Assembly: GCA_025357875.1 (NCBI GenBank)
Contig: JANYLK010000166.1
Location: 1 to 51,227 of the forward strand
From: Granulicella sp.
Lineage (GTDB): Bacteria; Acidobacteriota; Terriglobia; Terriglobales; Acidobacteriaceae
DNA length: 51,227 nucleotides
Direction: 5' to 3'
How positions within the stretch are numbered: position 1 is the stretch's first letter; the number at the start of each line of letters is the position of its first letter. The notes below the pieces were generated by a model. It made no database searches and had not been told where the DNA came from. It saw only the letters and a list, made by a program, of their open reading frames with translations. This document shows positions 44,503 through 51,227 of this stretch, in pieces. The position numbers and the translations under genes were made by a program.

Positions 44503-46110
44503 GTGACAATATTGCCAGTTCGAACGACCTGCCGGACGCTCCTACTTATTGCTGCTATCTGCGTCGTACCCCACTTCTGCTGGGGTCAGGCAGCCGCTGC
44601 GGGATCGCGTCTACCCGGTCTCTCGGCCGTCGATATCTTCGGCGGCTATTCTTATCTCCATCCAGTCAGCAGCGACCTCTATGGCCAGAATTATGACCCA
44701 CTCCCAGGAGGCTTCATCACCGGTGTCACGGGATACCTCACCCGCTCCTTTGGTATTGAAGCGGAGTACAGCAAGTTCCCAAACGATCCTGATTACTGTT
44801 TTTCCACCGCGCAGGCCGGACCCGTCTTCCGCCACCAGATCGGACGCCTAGTCCCGTTCGCCCACATTCTCGGAGGTGGAGCGCAGGTCGGTCCCTCCTA
44901 CCAACACAACGGAGCTGCGAACGCCTGCACCTGGGGATGGGGAGCAGAGGCCGGACTCGGTATTGACTATGTATTACCCGCGCTCCACAATCGCCTCGCC
45001 GTCCGCCCCATCGAAGGTGACTTCCAATTCACCGACGTAAACTACGGTCCGCAAGCTGCTCCTGGTTCGCTCAGTGGAGGCGAAGGCAAGATCACCGCCT
45101 ATCGGCTGGCCACAGGATTCGTGTTCCGCCTCGGCGAGATGACTCCGCCGTTGCCCGCGGCCTACGGGTGTGAGGTTCAACCCGTGAGCATCTATCCGGG
45201 CGACCCCATCACCGTGACCGGGAGCGTCATCAACCTCGAGCAGAATAAGCGTGCACCTACCTATACGTGGACCACTACCGGCGGAAAGCTCTCACGCAGC
45301 GCCAACGGGGCCACCATCGCTACAGATGGCCTGGCCGCCGGCGACTACACCGTAATCGGCACTGTTAGTGAAGGCAGCCAGCCAAACCAACATGCAGAAT
45401 GTTCCGCATCGTTTCGCGTAGTTCAATTTGGACGTCCAACAATCTCGTGCTCGGCCGCTCCAACCAGCGTCCTGCCCGGAGGATTCGCCACTATAACTTC
45501 CGTGGCAAGAAGCCCGCAGAATCGCCCATTGAGTTACTCCTACGCCACCACCGCTGGCCAGATCACCGGAGCTGGCACCACCGGAACACTTGCCGCGGCC
45601 GGCGTTGGCACTGGCGTCGTCAACATCACCTGCAACGTTGTCGACGACCTCGGCAAATCCGCCTCCGCGACAACGTCCGTCACCGTCGCCGCGCCGCCAC
45701 CACCACCTGTTCCGCCCGCGCCCGTTGCACATACTCTGTGCAGCATTTCATTCGAACGCGATAGGAGGCGCCCCGTGCGCGTGGATAATGAGGCCAAGGG
45801 ATGTCTCGATGACATCGCGCTCGAGTTGAATCGCGAGTCCGATGCCGTGCTGGTGGTCGTCGGCAAACACGACCCCAACGAGAAACCGGATGCAGCCGCC
45901 GAGCGCACGCTCAACGTCAAGCAGTATCTGACCGACGAGAAGGGCATTGACCCTAACCGAGTCGAAGTCCGCACCGGCGAGATTACCGGCCGAACCGTGG
46001 ACAACGTGCTCGTTCCTCTAGGAGCAACCTGGGATACGGGCGCGACCACCAGCTTCGATCCCACCAGGGTTCAACGCCACGGACAGCCCTACTCACGAAC
46101 TCCGCGCTAG
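44503..46110 (+). CDS. OmpA-type modular outer-membrane protein
   Basis: A 535-residue cell-envelope protein. The GTG start has GAGGGA 5 nt upstream. A signal peptide covers about residues 1-28 (LLLIAAICVVPHFCWG). Residues 30-215 form an eight-strand-like barrel (VDIFGGYSYLHPV, YLTRSFGIEAEYSKF, YRLATGFVFRLG). Two Ig-like/PKD-like modules occupy about 225-395 (PGDPITVTGSVINLE, PTYTWTTTGGKLS). A proline spacer (PPPPPVPPAP) leads to a C-terminal OmpA-like domain (about 411-515, with AAERTLNVKQYLTDEKGID) that would grip peptidoglycan. It probably tethers the outer membrane to the wall. A shared terminator follows. Confidence 0.82.
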   Translation: MTILPVRTTCRTLLLIAAICVVPHFCWGQAAAAGSRLPGLSAVDIFGGYSYLHPVSSDLYGQNYDPLPGGFITGVTGYLTRSFGIEAEYSKFPNDPDYCFSTAQAGPVFRHQIGRLVPFAHILGGGAQVGPSYQHNGAANACTWGWGAEAGLGIDYVLPALHNRLAVRPIEGDFQFTDVNYGPQAAPGSLSGGEGKITAYRLATGFVFRLGEMTPPLPAAYGCEVQPVSIYPGDPITVTGSVINLEQNKRAPTYTWTTTGGKLSRSANGATIATDGLAAGDYTVIGTVSEGSQPNQHAECSASFRVVQFGRPTISCSAAPTSVLPGGFATITSVARSPQNRPLSYSYATTAGQITGAGTTGTLAAAGVGTGVVNITCNVVDDLGKSASATTSVTVAAPPPPPVPPAPVAHTLCSISFERDRRRPVRVDNEAKGCLDDIALELNRESDAVLVVVGKHDPNEKPDAAAERTLNVKQYLTDEKGIDPNRVEVRTGEITGRTVDNVLVPLGATWDTGATTSFDPTRVQRHGQPYSRTPR

Positions 46111-46125
46111 ACTCACACAGGCAAA

Positions 46126-46160
46126 AGGGAGGAGAAATCACGCTCCTCCCTCTTACTTTT
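46126..46160. terminator. Hairpin terminator between convergent genes
   Basis: GGGAGGAG (46127-46134) pairs perfectly with CTCCTCCC (46143-46150) around an 8-nt loop, followed by the T-rich TCTTACTTTT. An AAAA lies on the other side, so it can act on both strands. It sits between the stop codons of the OmpA-like gene (46110) and the convergent esterase gene (46191). Confidence 0.8.
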
Positions 46161-46190
46161 CAGGCTTGATATTTCGGTCCGTGCAAAGAA

Positions 46191-47771
46191 TTACTTGATC
46201 GAAAATTGCGCCGAGACAGCCGCCATCGCATCCCAATCATCAGTCCGGAACGGCCCTGCAGGCAGACCCGACGCGTTATACAGATTCGCTGTGTCAGGAT
46301 AGTTGTCCCAGGCATATCGAACAGCAACAGGCGCATTTACCTGAAGGCTGCTGACGACAACTGTGTCGCCCGCGATCTTAGCGTCGGCATCCACGAACTT
46401 CTGATCCGCCCCCGCAATCTGGAACCAGTTGAGTGGACCACCCTTCGCCATCAGACCTCCGGCGTGCGTAAACTTCACCCGAATCGCACCGCCCTCGACC
46501 TTATTCGAAGCGTACATCGGCCCTGAAAATTCCATGCCTTTGTGCCCATACACCTTCGCCAGCGCGAGCACTTCAAGCCGATAGCCCACCGGCTCCTTAT
46601 TCTTCGGATGGACATTCGCCGGGTCGCCAATGTCGACCGTGACCGCCATCCCAGTATTCGGCAGCGAGAGAATCCTGGCCTGCTGTTCGCGCACCAGCGG
46701 ATTGTTGCTGACGTTCTTCAGCGCAGGCAGTTGTACCTCGAAGAACGGGAAGTCCCCTTCTCCCCAAAGCTTGCGCCACTGCGTGATCAGAGTCTCCATC
46801 ACATGCCCATACATCATCAGGCCCTGCGGCCCTCCACCGATCGATTCGCCCTGATACCAGATCGCGCCTCGAATCGCGTAAGGCACAATCGTATTGATCA
46901 TCGCGTTGTAGAGCACCGTCGGCTGATGCTGATTGCGCGAAGGATCGCGCAGCGGTGCGGTTGGCGCGCCCGCCCTCGGCAGTCGCGCGTTCAGCATCAT
47001 CGGCTCAGGTGGTACGCCAGCATCAGTAGATCCGGGATGTTCCTTGAAGTAGTTGTAGCGCGCATCGAGCTTGTCCACCATGGGCTTCAGCAGCGGATCG
47101 GAGACGAGTGCCTCGCGCGGAATCCAAGCTTCTGCGGTACTGGCTCCGTAGGCCGAGAGCAAAATGCCGACCGGCAGTTTAAGTGACATATTCAGATTGC
47201 GCGCGAACAAATACCCCACCGCCGACCAATCGCCAACCACCGCCGGAGTGCACACCTGCCACACGCCCGGCACCTCCGTCTGCGGCGCATACGTCGTCGT
47301 CGGTTTGACGGTAAACATACGCACCTGGGGATAATTCGCCGCCGCAATCTCCTTCGCTTCGTCCAGCATTCCGGCATACGAAGCATGCACCTTCGACACC
47401 GTAAACTGCATGTTCGACTGGCCGGAAGCAAGCCACACCTCGCCCACCAGCACATCCTTCACCACGATCGGAGCTTCGCCAGCACTCCCCGCAATCGTCA
47501 TCTCGAATGGTCCGCCAGCCTTCAACTTCAGCAGACGAACCGTCCACTTGCCGCTAGCATCCGCAACCGCGACCTTCGTTTGTCCGTTCAAGCTGACCGA
47601 CACCTTCTCAGCAGGATCGGCCGTCCCCCAGACCGGAACTACTATCCCGCTCTGCAACACCATATGGTCGCTGAACAAGTTCGAGGGCTTCACCTCGGCC
47701 GCAGCGAAACCGGCAAAATATAGCGTCGCGCACAGAAATGCCAGGAAAGGGCGGGTCTTCGTCAAATTCAT
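46191..47771 (-). CDS. Sialate O-acetylesterase-like exported carbohydrate esterase (SASA domain)
   Basis: A 526-residue exported SGNH-type esterase that would remove acetyl groups from glycans. The ATG at 47771 has GAGG 5 nt upstream and starts a signal peptide (FLAFLCATLYFAGFAAA); the frame extends 16 codons further. An N-terminal beta-sandwich has LFSDHMVLQSGIVVPVWGTA. The nucleophile block is EVWLASGQSNMQFTVSK, and the Asp/His pair is in VDIGDPANVHPKNK. AIWYQGESIGGG is the oxyanion block. It is divergent from the GH28 gene, suggesting a plant-polysaccharide (pectin/xylan side chain) role rather than sialic acid as such (inference). Confidence 0.9.
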   Translation of the reverse strand: MNLTKTRPFLAFLCATLYFAGFAAAEVKPSNLFSDHMVLQSGIVVPVWGTADPAEKVSVSLNGQTKVAVADASGKWTVRLLKLKAGGPFEMTIAGSAGEAPIVVKDVLVGEVWLASGQSNMQFTVSKVHASYAGMLDEAKEIAAANYPQVRMFTVKPTTTYAPQTEVPGVWQVCTPAVVGDWSAVGYLFARNLNMSLKLPVGILLSAYGASTAEAWIPREALVSDPLLKPMVDKLDARYNYFKEHPGSTDAGVPPEPMMLNARLPRAGAPTAPLRDPSRNQHQPTVLYNAMINTIVPYAIRGAIWYQGESIGGGPQGLMMYGHVMETLITQWRKLWGEGDFPFFEVQLPALKNVSNNPLVREQQARILSLPNTGMAVTVDIGDPANVHPKNKEPVGYRLEVLALAKVYGHKGMEFSGPMYASNKVEGGAIRVKFTHAGGLMAKGGPLNWFQIAGADQKFVDADAKIAGDTVVVSSLQVNAPVAVRYAWDNYPDTANLYNASGLPAGPFRTDDWDAMAAVSAQFSIK

Positions 47772-47995
47772 CGAAACCTCAGGTGCATCGAAACCGAATG
47801 CTCTGCCGTAAGCCTCCATCGAATGCGGGACGAATCCGATAGGGGAACTATTTGCAGGCCGCAGACGACGATAGACGACGATTCACGCCTCGGTCAAGGC
47901 ATCTTCCACTCCACCGCGTAAAGCCGCACTCTACGCCCACCCTCTTCCTATAGTAGAGTGGTGGCCGAGCCCGCATTCTGGGCGGGAGACTGTCG

Positions 47996-49480
47996 TTGAA
48001 TCGATCTCAAGAGCAAGATTTACGAATCCCAACGCGTCGCAAGGTCCTGCAGGCCGGGGCCGCTTTTGCCGGTATCGCAGCGCTGGCTCCCTTGCGCGGG
48101 TTCGCGTTCCAGACTCTAAGCCCCCAAACAAAAATATTCGACGTACTGAAATATGGCGCAACCGGCGACGGCAAGACGCTCGACACCGCTGCCTTCCAAC
48201 GCGCTATCGACGAGGCGGCGGCCTACACGGGCAAATCGCAGGTACTTGTACGGGGTCGTCACAAATATCTCCTCGGGACAATCGAACTCAAAGGCTCGAT
48301 CGACTTCCATCTCGCCGACGATGCCGAGCTACTCATCAGCACGCGCCGCGAAGACTATCGCGGAGGTTTCCCCAGCTCTCAAAACGGAGACACCATGGCC
48401 GCCGCCCTCGGGGCCGTAATCCTGGCCAACCACGCGCAGGGACTGAAAATCTCCGGCACCGGCACTATCCAAGGCCGGGCTCGCGAGTTCATGACCCGCT
48501 ACGACAAGGCCAACGAGTGGTGGCTTCCCGGCGACTTCCGTCCCAAGATGTTTGTCCTCACCGGTTGCAAGGATCTAGAAGTTCGCGACATTACCTTCGC
48601 CGAAGCACCTAACTGGGGCTTGCATATGCTCGGCTGCGACCGTGTACTTGTCGACAACGTCAAAGTGCGCAACCTGCTCGACGTTCCCAACTGCGATGGC
48701 ATCGATCCCGACCACTCCCGCAACGTGGAGATTCGCAACTGCAACCTGGTCTGCGGCGACGACGGAATCGTGATCAAATGCAGTCGCCAGCCAATCGACT
48801 ACGGCGAATGCGCCAACATCTACGTGCACGATTGCGTCATCGAAACCCAGGATGCAGGCCTGAAGATCGGCACCGAAACCACCTCTGACATCCACGACAT
48901 CCGCTTCCAGCGCTGCCAGATCAAGACTGCGTCTCGCGGTCTCTGTATCCAACTCCGCGACGAGGGCAACATCTACAACATCGACTATCGCGACATTACA
49001 TTCAACTCGCGCTACTTCTCTGATCCATGGTGGGGCCGCGGCGAAGCCATCTCCTTCACCGCGATCCCGCGCACTCCAACCAGCAAGCCGGGTACGCTCC
49101 ATCACGTCAACGTACAGAACGTGACAGGACACGCGGAGAACTCCGTCCGCATCGGCGGAAGCGCCCAGTCGCGCATTCATGACGTCACGCTCGATCGCGT
49201 TTCGGTAACGCTCGACCGCACCACGCATTACAGAGGTGCGCTCTATGATAATCGGCCCACCACCGCCATCCCAACGATTGAGCAACACGACACACCCGGC
49301 TTCTCCATCGAACACGCCGACAACGTGACGCTGCGCAACTGCAAGGTCGCATGGGGACCGAACGCGCCCGACTCCTTCACCTACGCAGTCGAGGCGAAGG
49401 ACACGACAGGCCTGAAGATTGAAGGAGAGCCGGGCAGCTCAGCGCACCCGTCCCTGGCAAAGGCAGTCTCCATCTCATGA
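47996..49480 (+). CDS. Glycoside hydrolase family 28-like, Tat-exported
   Basis: A 494-residue right-handed beta-helix enzyme of the polygalacturonase family. The TTG start has GGGAG 7 nt upstream. The N terminus carries a twin-arginine signal, TRRKVLQAGAAFAGIAALAP, so it is exported folded. FDVLKYGATGDGKTLDTAAF is the usual beta-helix start. Catalytic Asp motifs are NCDGIDPDHS and VCGDDGIVIK. The normal GHG motif with its catalytic-site His is replaced by QDAGLKIGTET, and the R-I-K motif by CIQLRDEG, so activity may differ from endo-polygalacturonases. Its stop overlaps the next start by four bases. Confidence 0.85.
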   Translation: MNRSQEQDLRIPTRRKVLQAGAAFAGIAALAPLRGFAFQTLSPQTKIFDVLKYGATGDGKTLDTAAFQRAIDEAAAYTGKSQVLVRGRHKYLLGTIELKGSIDFHLADDAELLISTRREDYRGGFPSSQNGDTMAAALGAVILANHAQGLKISGTGTIQGRAREFMTRYDKANEWWLPGDFRPKMFVLTGCKDLEVRDITFAEAPNWGLHMLGCDRVLVDNVKVRNLLDVPNCDGIDPDHSRNVEIRNCNLVCGDDGIVIKCSRQPIDYGECANIYVHDCVIETQDAGLKIGTETTSDIHDIRFQRCQIKTASRGLCIQLRDEGNIYNIDYRDITFNSRYFSDPWWGRGEAISFTAIPRTPTSKPGTLHHVNVQNVTGHAENSVRIGGSAQSRIHDVTLDRVSVTLDRTTHYRGALYDNRPTTAIPTIEQHDTPGFSIEHADNVTLRNCKVAWGPNAPDSFTYAVEAKDTTGLKIEGEPGSSAHPSLAKAVSIS

Positions 49481-50712
49481 AGAAACCAACTAAATCGCCC
49501 ACTTTGGCTTCTGAGATAGGTCCGGGCTTTAACCAGGACGTTAAACCTCCATCGAGGAAATGGGCTTTAGCCGCTGGGACTAGGTCTGCCTTGACGCTCG
49601 CTACCATCCTCGCCGCAAGCCAAATATCTATCTCCGCCCAATCCCCGCTTCCCGTCCCGACTCCTCCTACCGCCGACAACATGATTCCCGCCACAGCGCC
49701 AACCCTACCGAGCTTCAAAGTCTTCCAATTCCCCGCCAACATGATCCCCCGCATCGACGGCAAGGACGACGACTGGGCCATGGTTCCGGACAGCTACGTC
49801 ATCACGCTCGCCGACATGCACGACGATCAGCACATCCACGCCAGGCCCGACCCCAAGGACCTCGATATCCACGTCAAAGTCGGGTGGATTAAAGGCCTCA
49901 ATCGCCTCTACTTTCTCTACGAGGCCTACGATAACTACTGGGACTTTGCCGACCCCGGCCTGCACAACGACACCTTCGAGATTGTCGTCGATGGTGACCG
50001 CTCAGGAGGCCCGCTGATCCCACGCTTCCGCAACAACCCCGACCAGAACGAGTGGGACGCGCACTTCTCCATGCACGGCGTGCAGGCGCAGAACTATCAC
50101 ATCTTCACTCCGTCCGAGGGCAAAGATTGGGCCATGGCCTGGGGATGTCAGCCGTGGGACAAGGAGCTTCCCTACGCCAACCACGCGCAGACCTACCACT
50201 TCAGGCCCGGTGAATCCGGCAAGTATGTGCTTGAGTTCTACATCACGCCGTTCGACTACGCTGGCTGCGAAGGCCCGCAGCGAGCGGTCGAATCAGAGCT
50301 CTACGAGAACAAGATGATCGGCCTCTCATGGGCTGTGATCGACTACGACGGATCGCCCGACAAGAAGAACAATGGCTTCTGGAACCTCTCCCCGGAACAC
50401 ACCATGTACGGCAATTCGACTTACCTGCGTGAGTTCCGCCTGATGCCCCTCGAGCCCCAGCTTCGCAAGCCCATCGAAGCGAAGTGGAGCTTCAAAGTGG
50501 TCGACATGAAGCGCCGCCTGGTCGCCTTCCAGGACGACTCCGAAGGCCAGATAACATCCTGGAAATGGGACTTCGGCGACGGCACCACCTCGACCGAACA
50601 ATCTCCAATCCACAGCTACATCGCCGCCAACCAGTATGTCGTCGTGCTCAACATCGAAGGTCCCGCTGGCAAATCCCGCATGTCAAAAATCTGGGACGTC
50701 ACCGTGCGCTAA
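49477..50712 (+). CDS. Exported PKD-domain protein with sugar-binding-like N-terminal domain
   Basis: A 411-residue protein coupled to the GH28 gene by an ATGA overlap. The N-terminal 50 residues include a signal-like hydrophobic stretch (SALTLATILAASQISISAQ). The middle (about 80-320) begins IPRIDGKDDDWAMVPDSYVI and contains FEIVVDGDRSGGPLIPRF, the plan of CBM9-like/carbohydrate-binding domains. A C-terminal PKD module (about 325-408) has SWKWDFGDGTTSTEQSPIHS. No catalytic motif is recognised. Co-translation with the GH28 enzyme suggests that it holds or presents the same polysaccharide; this is an inference. Confidence 0.75.
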   Translation: MKKPTKSPTLASEIGPGFNQDVKPPSRKWALAAGTRSALTLATILAASQISISAQSPLPVPTPPTADNMIPATAPTLPSFKVFQFPANMIPRIDGKDDDWAMVPDSYVITLADMHDDQHIHARPDPKDLDIHVKVGWIKGLNRLYFLYEAYDNYWDFADPGLHNDTFEIVVDGDRSGGPLIPRFRNNPDQNEWDAHFSMHGVQAQNYHIFTPSEGKDWAMAWGCQPWDKELPYANHAQTYHFRPGESGKYVLEFYITPFDYAGCEGPQRAVESELYENKMIGLSWAVIDYDGSPDKKNNGFWNLSPEHTMYGNSTYLREFRLMPLEPQLRKPIEAKWSFKVVDMKRRLVAFQDDSEGQITSWKWDFGDGTTSTEQSPIHSYIAANQYVVVLNIEGPAGKSRMSKIWDVTVR

Positions 50713-50843
50713 ACGGTTAACTGCGTCATCTAAGCTGGGTAAAACCCATCCGCCATTTTGCGCAACATTCTCCAACCTTGTAGACTTGCGCACGCCGTCA
50801 ACTTTACCCTAACTTAGGCCGCGTACAAATTTTGGAGACCATG

Positions 50844-51227
50844 ATGCCGACACTCGATACCAACCGTAGAGACTTCGTAAAACTTAGCGGTGCAGCCCTG
50901 GCTTTCGCCGCCACCCAGACCGCGCAGAGCTATGCCAAAATTGTTGGCGCCAACGATCGTGTCCGCGTCGGCATCATCGGCTGCGGCGATCGCATGTTGG
51001 GCGGAGACGTTCCCGCCTTCGTCTCCAGTCAGAAGGCCATGAACTTCGAACTCGTTGCCGTCTCCGATATCTGGAAGCTAGCCCGCGAAAAGGGAGCCGC
51101 GCAAGTCGAAAAGCTAAGCGGCAGCAAGGTCGACATCGTCCGCAACAATGAGGAACTCTACGCGCGCAAAGACGTCGACGCCGTCCTCATCGCCACCGCC
51201 GACTTCCAGCACGCCCGCCACGGAATC
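50844..51227 (+). CDS. Gfo/Idh/MocA family oxidoreductase, Tat-exported (partial, 3' end outside window)
   Basis: The first 128 codons of a NAD(P)-dependent sugar or inositol oxidoreductase. The N terminus has a twin-arginine signal, NRRDFVKLSGAALAFAA, followed by the Rossmann motif RVRVGIIGCGDR (G-x-G-x-x-x). DVDAVLIATADFQHARHG is the usual family segment near the NAD site. GGAG at 50834-50837 gives 6-nt spacing to the ATG at 50844; the ATG one codon earlier is too close. It follows the GH28/PKD pair by 131 bp and probably serves the same sugar-use group. Confidence 0.88.
   Translation, partial: MPTLDTNRRDFVKLSGAALAFAATQTAQSYAKIVGANDRVRVGIIGCGDRMLGGDVPAFVSSQKAMNFELVAVSDIWKLAREKGAAQVEKLSGSKVDIVRNNEELYARKDVDAVLIATADFQHARHGI

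Noticed and set aside
50736..50748. TGGGT-AAA-ACCCA hairpin after the PKD-protein gene
   Set aside because: The stem is only 5 bp and not followed by a run of T; too weak to call a terminator.
1..51227. CRISPR arrays, prophage or insertion-sequence genes
   Set aside because: No regularly spaced direct repeats, transposase, integrase or phage structural genes were seen on either strand.

Overview
The window looks like chromosomal DNA from an acidobacterium of the Terriglobia (Acidobacteriaceae; Edaphobacter, Granulicella and Terriglobus are the closest-feeling genera). This is an inference from gene content: a Wzi/SLBB-export/exosortase polysaccharide locus, a planctomycete-type cytochrome c domain joined to ankyrin repeats, GH28 and sialate-esterase-like glycan enzymes with Tat signals, many GTG/TTG starts, and GGCTTCAGCC-type palindromic repeats. 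No ribosomal RNA, tRNA, CRISPR array, transposase or integrase was found.

Region 1 (1-24.8 kb) is a surface polysaccharide locus. It starts with rfbA (cut by the window edge), rfbB and rfbC for dTDP-rhamnose, followed by a zinc alcohol dehydrogenase. A large SLBB-repeat outer-membrane export protein and a Wzi-like barrel come next. A 1.2 kb decayed patch holds a second, deleted wzi copy. Beyond it lie a Wzz-type chain-length protein, an FkbM methyltransferase, a Wzx flippase, five or more glycosyltransferases, a second methyltransferase, a GDP-mannose 4,6-dehydratase-like enzyme, a hexapeptide acetyltransferase, a Wzy-like polymerase and an exosortase-EpsI fusion. Together they describe a Wzy-dependent pathway: sugar nucleotides are made, glycosyltransferases build a repeat unit, Wzx flips it, Wzy and Wzz polymerise it, and the export and Wzi proteins move and anchor it. 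The initiating phosphoglycosyltransferase, the tyrosine kinase and rmlD are not in the window. The gene order is a patchwork of both strands, and 17.4-21.8 kb reads more AT-rich than its surroundings.

Region 2 (25-36.8 kb) is mixed core and accessory metabolism: M28 and M24 peptidases transcribed apart from a palindrome cluster, an isoprenylcysteine-methyltransferase-like membrane protein, a translationally coupled pair of small membrane proteins, a purine nucleoside permease-like exported protein, a GNAT acetyltransferase, a cytochrome c/ankyrin/cyclase-toroid fusion, QueD, a small membrane protein, and a MarR regulator coupled to a ClC chloride channel behind a perfect 19-bp palindrome.

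Region 3 (36.8-44.2 kb) holds a wrecked ethanolamine ammonia-lyase locus (eutB and eutC remnants fused by deletion) followed by an RND efflux operon (permease, adaptor, outer-membrane factor).

Region 4 (44.5-51.2 kb) has an OmpA-type modular outer-membrane protein, a hairpin terminator shared by converging genes, and a glycan-degradation group: sialate O-acetylesterase-like protein, divergent GH28 enzyme, a coupled PKD-domain protein, and the start of a Tat-exported Gfo/Idh/MocA oxidoreductase that runs off the end. Several start codons were moved from the longest open frame to positions supported by a Shine-Dalgarno site or signal peptide; these are noted per gene.
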